In this document: piece after piece, positions 32,454 to 40,142 of the stretch
Layout: every line of letters begins with the position of its first letter
Position numbering within the stretch: the stretch's first letter is position 1
DNA from: Eubacterium sp. TM05-53
GTDB taxonomy: Bacteria; Bacillota_I; Bacilli_A; Erysipelotrichales; Erysipelotrichaceae
NCBI RefSeq assembly: GCF_003436425.1
Contig: NZ_QSPK01000005.1
Coordinates: 1 to 64,000 of the forward strand
Reading direction: 5' to 3'
Length of the DNA: 64,000 nt
Notes under the pieces: model-generated
The model's database searches: none
The model's input: the letters and a program-made list of their open reading frames with translations, nothing else
What the model was told of the DNA's origin: nothing
Position numbers and translations under genes: made by a program

Positions 32454-33644
32454 ATGGAAAAATTTAAGTTTTATGCACCAACAAAAGTGTATTTTGGTAA
32501 AGATGAGGAACAAAGGGTTGGAAAGATTTTACAAGAATATCATCCGAAGAAAGTATTGATTCATTATGGAGGGAAAAGTGCCATTCAATCCGGTCTTTTG
32601 GATCGAGTGAAAAAGGCACTTGATGAAGAAAATATTGCCTATTGTTTGTGTGGAGGTGTTGTTGCCAATCCACTACTTTCAAAGGTGAACGAAGGAATTC
32701 AAATTTGTAAAGAAGAAGGAGTTGACTTTATTCTTGCTGTTGGTGGAGGAAGCGTTTTAGACTCAAGCAAAGGCATTGCGTATGGCGTTTATAATGAGGG
32801 TGCTGTCTGGGATTATTACGCAAAAAAGAAAAAGGTGAAGGGTGCTTTACCTATGGGGTGTATCTTAACACTATCCGCAACAGGCAGTGAAATGAGCAAT
32901 TCAAGCGTAATCACAAATGAAGATGGTAATCTGAAACGTGGTTTAAGCAGTGATTATGGATATTTTAAATTTTCTATTTTAAATCCAGAATTAACATATA
33001 CTGTATCTCGATATCAAACAATGTGTGGGTGTACGGATATTATTATGCATACATTGGAACGATATTTTACGCCATACCAAACATTGGATTTGGTAGATCA
33101 AATGGCAGAAAGTTTAGTCCGTACTGTCATAAAAAACGCAAAAATTCTTTTAGAAGATCCTTCTAACGAGCAGGCACGCTCTGAAATTATGTGGGCAGGT
33201 AGTGTTTCACACAATGACATGACTGGAGATCGCTCTTTAGGAGATTGGGCTTGCCATCAATTGGAACATGAATTAAGTGGAATGTTTAATGTAGCACATG
33301 GTGCAGGTCTTGCGGCCATTTGGGATAGTTGGGCAAATCATGTATATATGGAAAATCCAACGCGATTTGCCAAGCTTGGACATCGTGTGTTTGGCTTGGA
33401 TGATTCGGATACATTATCTTGCGCTTTGAATACTATTGAAAAGATGGAAGAATTCTTTAGAAGTATCGGCATGCCGACAAGTATTCAAGGATTGTTAAAA
33501 CGTAAGTGTACAGAACCGGAATTGTATGAATTAACATACAAATGCAGCTTTGAGCATACGCGCACAATTGGAAAATTTAAAGAGTTGGATGAAATGGATA
33601 TGCTTGAAATATATCGTATGGCAAATGAAAAGGAAGTCGCTTAA
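32454..33644 (+). CDS. Iron-containing alcohol dehydrogenase (butanol dehydrogenase-like)
   Basis: The 396-aa enzyme has the nucleotide-binding GGGSVLDSSKGIA near residue 97 and metal ligands Asp and His in CTDIIMHTLE, with further His residues in HELSGMFNVAHGAGLAAIW. It follows the group-III Fe-ADH (YqhD/BdhA) pattern, which reduces aldehydes with NADPH. Length is typical. It forms an operon with the DUF308 gene, so it may detoxify aldehydes during stress. Confidence 0.92.
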   Translation: MEKFKFYAPTKVYFGKDEEQRVGKILQEYHPKKVLIHYGGKSAIQSGLLDRVKKALDEENIAYCLCGGVVANPLLSKVNEGIQICKEEGVDFILAVGGGSVLDSSKGIAYGVYNEGAVWDYYAKKKKVKGALPMGCILTLSATGSEMSNSSVITNEDGNLKRGLSSDYGYFKFSILNPELTYTVSRYQTMCGCTDIIMHTLERYFTPYQTLDLVDQMAESLVRTVIKNAKILLEDPSNEQARSEIMWAGSVSHNDMTGDRSLGDWACHQLEHELSGMFNVAHGAGLAAIWDSWANHVYMENPTRFAKLGHRVFGLDDSDTLSCALNTIEKMEEFFRSIGMPTSIQGLLKRKCTEPELYELTYKCSFEHTRTIGKFKELDEMDMLEIYRMANEKEVA

Positions 33645-33658
33645 GACTTCCTTATTTT
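33629..33658. terminator. Bidirectional terminator
   Basis: AAGGAAGTC (33630-33638) pairs with GACTTCCTT (33645-33653), flanked by A and T runs, between convergent genes. Confidence 0.8.
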
Positions 33659-34589
33659 AGTTAAAGAGACTTTTAATGAAGTTAATAATCTTGTCAAACC
33701 ATCCTTCAGATTGGGCTTTGTTGAATAATCCAGATAATTGATTTTTTAAACTGCCAGACAATTTGTTTAATTGATTTAATACTTCTTGTGAGTCAATAGC
33801 TGAAGTGTTTTGATATTTCTTGGCGAATGCAATCAATTTATCAATATCGTCTTGAGAGATGATGTCACTTAAATTAAATTTCTTCAAAGCATCCTGTACG
33901 ACTTGTTCAACTTGTTCGGTAGTTGCAGCACTACCTTGGTTCTGTTTGATTTGGGCAAGCTCTTGTTTGATTTCTACTAAAGCCTGATCTAAGCGGGCAG
34001 AGTCAAAATTAGAATCGTCTGCATTATTTTGAGCAATTTCGTTTGTTGTTTCAAGCTCATCTTGTGCAACTTGTGTACGATCTGGATCTAGTGTTTCTCC
34101 GTTAGCTTCTAACGCTTTGTAAACACCAGTTAAAGCAGATTCTCCGGTTACTTTTGAAACGGAAGCAACATCGATTTCAACATCACTGACACCTGCTGTA
34201 ATTGCGGCATTGGCATATTGGTTGGATGTGATTTTTGTGATATTGCTTTGTGTGATGATCTTTACTTTTACACCTGTACCAGAATCTTGTTTTTGAACCA
34301 TGACACTTGAAATTAAGCTGGATGTATCACCACCTGCAATTCCTAAATAGTTGTATAGGTCATTGGCATCCACGCTTGTTTCATAGACATTATTTGTATC
34401 TTCGATATCAAATAGGTCACGTGTACTTTGAATTTGATCTTCACTTAAACCACCACCATATACAACGGTTGGTTTACCCCATTTTTCATCTATAACAGAT
34501 GTATCGATTGCGAATACGTTCGTGGCAGTGGCTGAAATGCTCATAACGGCTGCTAGAGATACGCCTAATAATTTATTACATTTAAACAT
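33657..34589 (-). CDS. DUF1002 secreted protein
   Basis: The 310-aa protein has a signal peptide (residues 1-27, ending NVFA-ID) and a DUF1002 domain (WGKPTVVYGGGLSEDQ; KVKIITQSNITKITSNQYANAAITAGVSDVEI; GESALTGVYKALE). The C-terminal part has a coiled-coil stretch (LDQALVEIKQELAQIKQN) and an amphipathic end. DUF1002 proteins are frequent in Bacillota and lack a known function. AAAAGGAG serves as RBS. Confidence 0.88.
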   Translation of the reverse strand: MFKCNKLLGVSLAAVMSISATATNVFAIDTSVIDEKWGKPTVVYGGGLSEDQIQSTRDLFDIEDTNNVYETSVDANDLYNYLGIAGGDTSSLISSVMVQKQDSGTGVKVKIITQSNITKITSNQYANAAITAGVSDVEIDVASVSKVTGESALTGVYKALEANGETLDPDRTQVAQDELETTNEIAQNNADDSNFDSARLDQALVEIKQELAQIKQNQGSAATTEQVEQVVQDALKKFNLSDIISQDDIDKLIAFAKKYQNTSAIDSQEVLNQLNKLSGSLKNQLSGLFNKAQSEGWFDKIINFIKSLFN

Positions 34590-34657
34590 TTTTTGTTCTC
34601 CTTTTGCGTAAATTTACTTTACTAGTGTATCTTAACTTTATTTTTTGTGCAAAAGTT

Positions 34658-34709
34658 TTGAATCTTATGTGAAATTTTGTTATACTTTTATGGTAAGTTA
34701 AAACTAACC
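34658..34709 (+). promoter_or_regulatory. Promoter and operator-like palindrome of the DtxR-family gene
   Basis: TTGAAT (34658-34663), 17 nt, TATACT (34681-34686). The imperfect palindrome GGTAAGTT-AA-AACTAACC (34692-34709) covers the predicted start, the place for autorepression by the metal regulator. Confidence 0.6.
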
Positions 34710-34721
34710 GGAGGAATAGAA

Positions 34722-35120
34722 ATGCAGCTAACACAATCTCAGGAAGATTATTTAGAAACAATATATGTATTAAAGTCTCAACAAGAGAATGTTCGTGCTA
34801 TTGATGTGGCGGCAGCTCTAGGTTTTTCTAAGCCGAGTGTTTCACATGCTTTGAAAGACTTAAAAGAAAAAGAATTGATTTATACGGATAAAACAGGATA
34901 TTTATTCTTTACAGAACAAGGACAAAAACAGGCGAGTCAAGTGTATGAAAGGCATATTTATTTTAAGAATCAATTGCTTCATGCGGGTGTAGAACCTGTT
35001 CTTGCAGAAGAAGAAGCTTGTCGTATGGAACATACAATTAGTGAAGAGAGTTTTAAAAAATTAAAGGGTAGTAAATGCGTGCGCTCATGTATTGACTGCA
35101 AGGGGGACGATTGTAAGTAA
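34722..35120 (+). CDS. DtxR/MntR-family metal-dependent regulator
   Basis: The start is the ATG at 34722 with GGAGGA upstream. The 132-aa protein has an N-terminal winged helix (TQSQEDYLETIYVLKS; AIDVAAALGFSKPSVSHALKDLKEK) and a metal-binding/dimer domain (EACRMEHTISEESFKKL). It has no SH3-like C-terminal domain, like MntR. The tail CVRSCIDCKGDDCK has four Cys and is unusual. It probably senses Mn2+ or Fe2+; no transporter target is adjacent. Confidence 0.88.
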   Translation: MQLTQSQEDYLETIYVLKSQQENVRAIDVAAALGFSKPSVSHALKDLKEKELIYTDKTGYLFFTEQGQKQASQVYERHIYFKNQLLHAGVEPVLAEEEACRMEHTISEESFKKLKGSKCVRSCIDCKGDDCK

Positions 35121-35148
35121 AAAGCGTGAATAGTTCACGCTTTTTTTT
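35119..35148 (+). terminator. Terminator after the DtxR-family gene
   Basis: AAAAGCGTGAA / TTCACGCTTTT with a short loop, followed by T's. Confidence 0.85.
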
Positions 35149-35845
35149 AGTTCTTTCCTTGAGGTATAAATGGGATTAATGCATCAGCTAATGAATGTAG
35201 GTTACGAGATTGGATGTAAACTTTTCCGTTTCCATGAAACTCATTCACTAAACCTTCGCCTGTAGTGAATCCAAATGTCCCGGATGCAATTTTGATTTCA
35301 TAATCTAAAGAATCGTCCCATGCGATAACGTGTTCGTTATCAATTGTGATTGGATGATCTGCATCTACATTGATTTCCATAATGTCGCCATATGCATTGA
35401 TCAATAGGTCGCCTTGTCCAGATGTATGCATGACAAAGAATCCACCGGTTCCACCAAATAATGCTTTTCCAACGCTTTGTGTTTTCATTTCGTAGCTAAC
35501 AGTGTTATCGCACGCCAAAAAAGCACCATTATTTAAATAGTAGTGACATGCTGGTGTAACCTCTAAACATACGATTTTTCCTGGAATAGAAGGTGCAATA
35601 CCAAGCAATCCATCGTGACTTGTGCCGGTAGCCTCTGTAATAAACATGCTTTCACCACTGGTAATACTTCGTCCTAAGGCACCTAATACGCCGCCAATAC
35701 CTTTTTTGTTACTGTTCATTTTACCTTCAATCACAACGTTTGACATATAGGCCATAGAGCCTCTTTCGATTTTTACCGTTTCATTATTCTGTAGATTGAT
35801 TTCAACGATAGGGCAATCTGAATCGCCTTTAATTTTATAGTCCAT
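35147..35845 (-). CDS. AIM24-family protein
   Basis: The 232-aa protein is an all-beta AIM24/TIGR00266 member: VKIERGSMAYMSNVVIEGKM at the start, GESMFITEATG, GGTGGFFVMHTSGQGDLLINAYGDI in the middle and FGFTTGEGLVNEFHG near the end. Bacterial homologues are of unknown function; the fold resembles tryptophan RNA-binding attenuation protein. GGAGG lies upstream of the ATG. The gene is single. Confidence 0.88.
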   Translation of the reverse strand: MDYKIKGDSDCPIVEINLQNNETVKIERGSMAYMSNVVIEGKMNSNKKGIGGVLGALGRSITSGESMFITEATGTSHDGLLGIAPSIPGKIVCLEVTPACHYYLNNGAFLACDNTVSYEMKTQSVGKALFGGTGGFFVMHTSGQGDLLINAYGDIMEINVDADHPITIDNEHVIAWDDSLDYEIKIASGTFGFTTGEGLVNEFHGNGKVYIQSRNLHSLADALIPFIPQGKN

Positions 35846-36167
35846 AGTGACCTCCTTTATATTTCTTTATTTAATTGTATCAAGTGTATGTGAATTTAAC
35901 ATTAATTATCAAAATTTATTTAAATTGACACAAATAATGTTGATATTAGGATTATCTTAATGATAAAGGGGGTTGCACAAAATTGGTTGGAAATTAAAAT
36001 ATTTACACAAATTAGCTGACTTTAAAAAAATAAAAAACCGGTTTCCTTTATGTAAAGGTCAAGCATTATTTTGTATGAATGTAAAGACTTGTTTTAGAAA
36101 AATTTATTAGTATACTAGATGTATACAAAAAATAGTTGAACCTTCAACTATTTTTGGGAGGATTAAT
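35846..36167. other. nrdD upstream region: promoter, palindrome and leader hairpin
   Basis: A possible nrdD promoter is TTGTTT (36089-36094) with TATACT (36111-36116), 16-nt spacer. The inverted repeat GTATAC-TAGAT-GTATAC (36110-36126) overlaps this -10. A 13-bp perfect stem (36128-36140 with 36143-36155), ending in TTTTT, lies just before the GGGAGG RBS. CCTTTATGTAAAGG lies at about 36045-36058. No gene is seen. I do not find a clear NrdR box. Confidence 0.5.
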
Positions 36168-38342
36168 ATGAATGTAATTAAAAGAAGTGGAGAAGAAGTC
36201 GTTTTTGATGCATCAAAGATTGAAAATGCAATCAAAAAAGCAAGTAAAGCTACAACACACAATCAAATGACAGATGAATTGATTCATTCTGTTACGCAAA
36301 GTGTTATCGATAAATGTGAAAACTTGAAGAGAAGCCCAAATGTGGAAGAAATTCAAGATATGGTTGAGGGAGAATTGATGGAACATCGTTGTTTTGCGGT
36401 AGCTCACAACTATATCACATATCGTTATGAACGTGCTTTAATCCGTAAGGCCAATTCAACAGATAAGCAGATCATGTCTTTGCTGGAGCGAAATAATGAA
36501 GAAGTTAAACAAGAAAACTCAAATAAAAATCCATTAGTAAATAGTGTTCAGCGTGATTATATGGCTGGAGAAGTTTCAAAGGATATCACAAAACGTTTCT
36601 TGTTACCTCAAGATGTTATGGAGGCCCATGAAAAAGGTGTTATTCATTTCCATGATTCAGATTACTTTGCACAACACATGCACAACTGTTGTTTAGTAAA
36701 TTTAGAGGACATGCTTCAAAATGGTACAGTTATTTCTGAAACAATGATTGAAAAACCACATAGTTTCTCTACAGCATGTAACGTAGCTACACAAATTATT
36801 GCGCAAGTTGCTAGTTCACAATATGGAGGGCAAAGTATTACACTTTCTCACTTAGCTCCATTTGTACAGGTTTCAAGAGAAAAAGCACGTCGTGAAGTAA
36901 AAGAAGAATTAGAATCATTGAATCTAGATTCATCTGAAGATACAGTTAATAAAATGGCAGAAATGCGTGTTCGTAAAGAAATTGAAAAAGGTGTACAGAT
37001 GATTCAATACCAGGTTATCACATTGATGACGACAAATGGTCAAGCTCCATTTGTGACTGTCTTCATGTATTTAAATGAAGTGCCTGAAGGACAGACTCGT
37101 GATGACTTAGCTATGATTATTGAAGAAATGTTGAAACAAAGAATCAAGGGTGTTAAAAATGAAAAAGGAATCTGGATTACGCCGGCTTTCCCTAAATTGA
37201 TTTATGTTCTTGAAGAAAACAACATTGAAGAAGATTCTAAATATTGGTATTTGACAGAATTAGCGGCTAGATGTACAGCTAAGCGTATGGTTCCAGATTA
37301 TATTTCTGAAAAGAAAATGTTGGAATTAAAAGTAGATGCGAATGGAGAAGGGCATTGTTATCCATGTATGGGATGTCGTTCATTCTTAACTACATATTTA
37401 GATGAAAATGGTAAACCAAAATACTATGGTCGATTCAACCAAGGTGTTGTTACTTTGAACTTAGTTGATGTAGCTTGTTCTAGTAAACAGGATGAAGAAG
37501 CATTCTGGAGAATCATGGATGAAAGATTGGCGTTGTGTAAAAAGGCATTGATGTGTCGTCATGAAAGATTATTAGGTACACCAAGTGATGTAGCTCCTAT
37601 TTTATGGCAAAATGGTGCATTGGCGCGTTTGAAAAAAGGAGAGCCAATCGACAAATTATTATTTGGTGGATATTCTACAATTTCTTTAGGATATGCTGGA
37701 TTATGTGAATGTGTATATTATATGACTGGACACCCTCATACTGAAGAGCCAGGAACTTCATTTGGATTGAAAGTTATGCAGTATCTAAATGATGCTTGTG
37801 CTAAATGGAAGGCAGAAGAAAATATTGACTTCTCATTATATGGAACTCCTATGGAGTCAACTACATTTAAATTCTCTAAACATCTACAAGAGCGTTTTGG
37901 AATTATTCCACATGTAACAGATAAGAACTATATCACAAATAGCTATCATGTTCATGTAACAGAAGAAATTGATGCGTTTACTAAATTAACATTTGAATCA
38001 CAGTTCCAAAAACTTTCTCCAGGTGGAGCCATTAGCTATGTAGAAGTTCCAAATATGGAAAATAACATTGAAGCTGTTTTGGCAATTATGAAACATATTT
38101 ATAATCATATTATGTATGCAGAGTTGAACACAAAATCAGATTATTGCCAAGTATGTGGATATACAGGAGAAATCAAGATTGTGGAAGATGAAAACCATAA
38201 ATTAGTTTGGGAATGTCCAAATTGTGGGAATCGTGACCAAGAAAAAATGAATGTGGCTCGTCGTACTTGTGGATATATCGGTACACAGTTCTGGAATCAA
38301 GGACGAACACAAGAAATCAAAGAAAGAGTACTACACTTATAA
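36168..38342 (+). CDS. nrdD: Anaerobic (class III) ribonucleotide reductase
   Basis: The 724-aa enzyme has an N-terminal ATP-cone (VIKRSGEEVVFDASKIENAIKKA), the catalytic barrel with HNCCLVNLEDML, a C-terminal zinc site (CQVCGYTG ... CPNCG) and the radical Gly702 in RRTCGYIGTQ. It makes dNTPs without oxygen, using formate as reductant in most members, which links it to PFL. It is followed by the activase gene nrdG across a hairpin. Confidence 0.96.
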   Translation: MNVIKRSGEEVVFDASKIENAIKKASKATTHNQMTDELIHSVTQSVIDKCENLKRSPNVEEIQDMVEGELMEHRCFAVAHNYITYRYERALIRKANSTDKQIMSLLERNNEEVKQENSNKNPLVNSVQRDYMAGEVSKDITKRFLLPQDVMEAHEKGVIHFHDSDYFAQHMHNCCLVNLEDMLQNGTVISETMIEKPHSFSTACNVATQIIAQVASSQYGGQSITLSHLAPFVQVSREKARREVKEELESLNLDSSEDTVNKMAEMRVRKEIEKGVQMIQYQVITLMTTNGQAPFVTVFMYLNEVPEGQTRDDLAMIIEEMLKQRIKGVKNEKGIWITPAFPKLIYVLEENNIEEDSKYWYLTELAARCTAKRMVPDYISEKKMLELKVDANGEGHCYPCMGCRSFLTTYLDENGKPKYYGRFNQGVVTLNLVDVACSSKQDEEAFWRIMDERLALCKKALMCRHERLLGTPSDVAPILWQNGALARLKKGEPIDKLLFGGYSTISLGYAGLCECVYYMTGHPHTEEPGTSFGLKVMQYLNDACAKWKAEENIDFSLYGTPMESTTFKFSKHLQERFGIIPHVTDKNYITNSYHVHVTEEIDAFTKLTFESQFQKLSPGGAISYVEVPNMENNIEAVLAIMKHIYNHIMYAELNTKSDYCQVCGYTGEIKIVEDENHKLVWECPNCGNRDQEKMNVARRTCGYIGTQFWNQGRTQEIKERVLHL

Positions 38343-38366
38343 GAGCTAGTTTCTAGCTCTTTTTTA
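38340..38366 (+). terminator. Hairpin between nrdD and nrdG
   Basis: AGAGCTAG / CTAGCTCT (38342-38360) followed by six T, directly before the nrdG RBS. It resembles the pflB-pflA hairpin and would lower activase expression. Confidence 0.7.
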
Positions 38367-38375
38367 GGAGGTTTT

Positions 38376-38897
38376 ATGTACTACGGAAATATAAAGAAAA
38401 ACGATATTGCAAACGGTAAAGGGGTGCGTGTGACACTATTTGTATCGGGATGTACAAATCATTGTAAAAATTGTTTTCAGCCAGAAACATGGAACTTTGA
38501 TTATGGTAAGCCTTATACAAAGGAAACAGAAGATGAAATTATTGATGCTTTAAAACCAAGCCATATTTCAGGTTTGACATTACTTGGTGGAGAGCCTTTT
38601 GAGCCGGAAAATCAAAGGGAACTCGTAAAACTTCTTCGTCGTGTTCGTGAAGAATTACCAGAAAAGAATATTTGGTCTTTTACAGGCTTTGTTTTAGATC
38701 AAGACTTGTTGGATGGTGGACGAAAACATTGTGAAGTAACGGATGAAATGTTGTCGTTATTGGATGTTTTAGTGGATGGTCCATTTAAAGAAGAAGAAAA
38801 AGATATCACATTGGCATTTCGTGGTTCAAGAAACCAAAGGCTTATTGATATGAAGAAATCTTTGAAAGAACAAGAGGTAATTGAATTGGAAGTTTAA
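38376..38897 (+). CDS. nrdG: Anaerobic ribonucleotide reductase activating protein
   Basis: The 173-aa radical SAM protein has CTNHCKNC (about residues 26-33) and LLGGEPF for SAM binding. It makes the glycyl radical on NrdD. It lacks further domains, as usual. AGGAGG lies upstream; the gene follows nrdD by 33 nt. Confidence 0.95.
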   Translation: MYYGNIKKNDIANGKGVRVTLFVSGCTNHCKNCFQPETWNFDYGKPYTKETEDEIIDALKPSHISGLTLLGGEPFEPENQRELVKLLRRVREELPEKNIWSFTGFVLDQDLLDGGRKHCEVTDEMLSLLDVLVDGPFKEEEKDITLAFRGSRNQRLIDMKKSLKEQEVIELEV

Positions 38898-38946
38898 TCT
38901 TCCAATTTTTTTATCAATTGTTAAGAAAATTTGATATAATGAATCC

Positions 38947-39594
38947 ATGAACTATAGTGTGATTGTTTTAGCTGCTGGAAGAGGCAGTCGAACGAATTTA
39001 GATTACAATAAAGTATTTTATACTTTTGAAAATGGACAAACTGTACTGAATAAGAGTCTGTCTGTTTTTTTATCAGATGAAGATTGTAAACAGGTTGTTT
39101 TAGTTTGTGCGGATTATGAAAAGGACTATGTTACTGAAAACTATTTATATGATTCTCGAATCCAAGTTGTAACAGGAGGACAAACACGACAAGATAGTGT
39201 ATACAACGGATTACAAATCGTAGATCAAGATTATGTTATGATTCATGATGGGGCTAGACCTTTTGTTGAAAAAAAGTGGATTTTAGATTTGAAACATTCT
39301 TTAGAAACAGAGGATGCCTGTTTATTAATGGTACCTAGTGTGGATACGACAAAGATTGTTGTGGATGGTTATGTAAAGGAATCATTAGAAAGAAAGCTTG
39401 TATATCATGCACAGACACCGCAATGTTTTAAAACGGATTTAATTAAGGAGTGTCACCAACTTGCAAGGAATAAACAAGTGCAGGCAACAGATGATGCTCA
39501 GCTTGTAGAGTGGTTTTCTAAGGCGAGAGTAAAAGTGGTATTATCAAGTTTCACAAATAAAAAAATAACTTTGCCAGAAGATTTGAAAGGATAG
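38947..39594 (+). CDS. ispD: 2-C-methyl-D-erythritol 4-phosphate cytidylyltransferase
   Basis: The 215-aa protein has the nucleotidyltransferase loop LAAGRGSRTNLDYNK, GGQTRQDSVYNGL, the metal-site IHDGARPF and QATDDAQLVE, all expected in IspD of the MEP isoprenoid pathway. No Shine-Dalgarno is seen. TATAAT (38935-38940) ends 6 nt before the ATG, so the message may be leaderless. A degenerate paralogue follows 8 nt later. Confidence 0.92.
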   Translation: MNYSVIVLAAGRGSRTNLDYNKVFYTFENGQTVLNKSLSVFLSDEDCKQVVLVCADYEKDYVTENYLYDSRIQVVTGGQTRQDSVYNGLQIVDQDYVMIHDGARPFVEKKWILDLKHSLETEDACLLMVPSVDTTKIVVDGYVKESLERKLVYHAQTPQCFKTDLIKECHQLARNKQVQATDDAQLVEWFSKARVKVVLSSFTNKKITLPEDLKG

Positions 39595-39602
39595 GTATAA
39601 AG

Positions 39603-40070
39603 ATGGAATATTCAGCGTTGGTATTTGATGATTGTAAAGAAGTAGAAGATACGTATGACAAATTACTAGAAACAATTGATTTGTTTGCGAATGATGAAAA
39701 TTGTACGCAAATTGTTGTGAGCTGCAAGAGTGTATGGACATTAAGACTGGCTTCATCTCCTAAAAATAAGGTGATGCTTGTACAAAGACCAGATAAACCG
39801 TATGTAGCATTGTTGAATGGCTTAAAGGCTGTTAAACAAGAAAATGTTGTTGTGACTGGTATTTCTACAAAACATACAAAAGAAAACGTAGATACATTAT
39901 TAGATCATTTATCAAAATATCCGGCTATTAACTTTGATAAAGACTTGCAGGCATTTGATACAAGATTATTGATGTTCTGCTTACAAAAAGCTATTGAATC
40001 CAACTTGGCAATTACATCTTATGCCCAAGCTGTTGCGCTTGCGGATACACCACTAGAATCTATTGAATGA
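39603..40070 (+). CDS. Degenerate IspD-like paralogue (probable pseudoenzyme)
   Basis: The 155-aa product aligns by eye with the preceding IspD: NCTQIVVSCKSVW corresponds to DCKQVVLVCADYE, PYVALLNGLKAV to DSVYNGLQIV, and QAFDTRLLMFCLQKAIESNL to QCFKTDLIKECHQLARNK. The catalytic parts are gone: the GRGSR loop is replaced by FDDCKEV, HDGARPF by TGISTKH and TDDA by SYAQA. It is about 60 residues shorter. The frame is intact with a normal RBS region, so it may be a maintained regulator or partner of IspD. Its role is unknown. Confidence 0.6.
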   Translation: MEYSALVFDDCKEVEDTYDKLLETIDLFANDENCTQIVVSCKSVWTLRLASSPKNKVMLVQRPDKPYVALLNGLKAVKQENVVVTGISTKHTKENVDTLLDHLSKYPAINFDKDLQAFDTRLLMFCLQKAIESNLAITSYAQAVALADTPLESIE

Positions 40071-40095
40071 TACGGCTATTGTCGTATCATTTTTA
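40067..40095 (+). terminator. Terminator of the ispD operon
   Basis: ATGATACG / CGTATCAT (40067-40090) followed by TTTTT. Confidence 0.8.
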
Positions 40096-40142
40096 ATAGA
40101 ATCTTAATAATTTCATATTTTAAAAGGTAGTACAATAGATAT

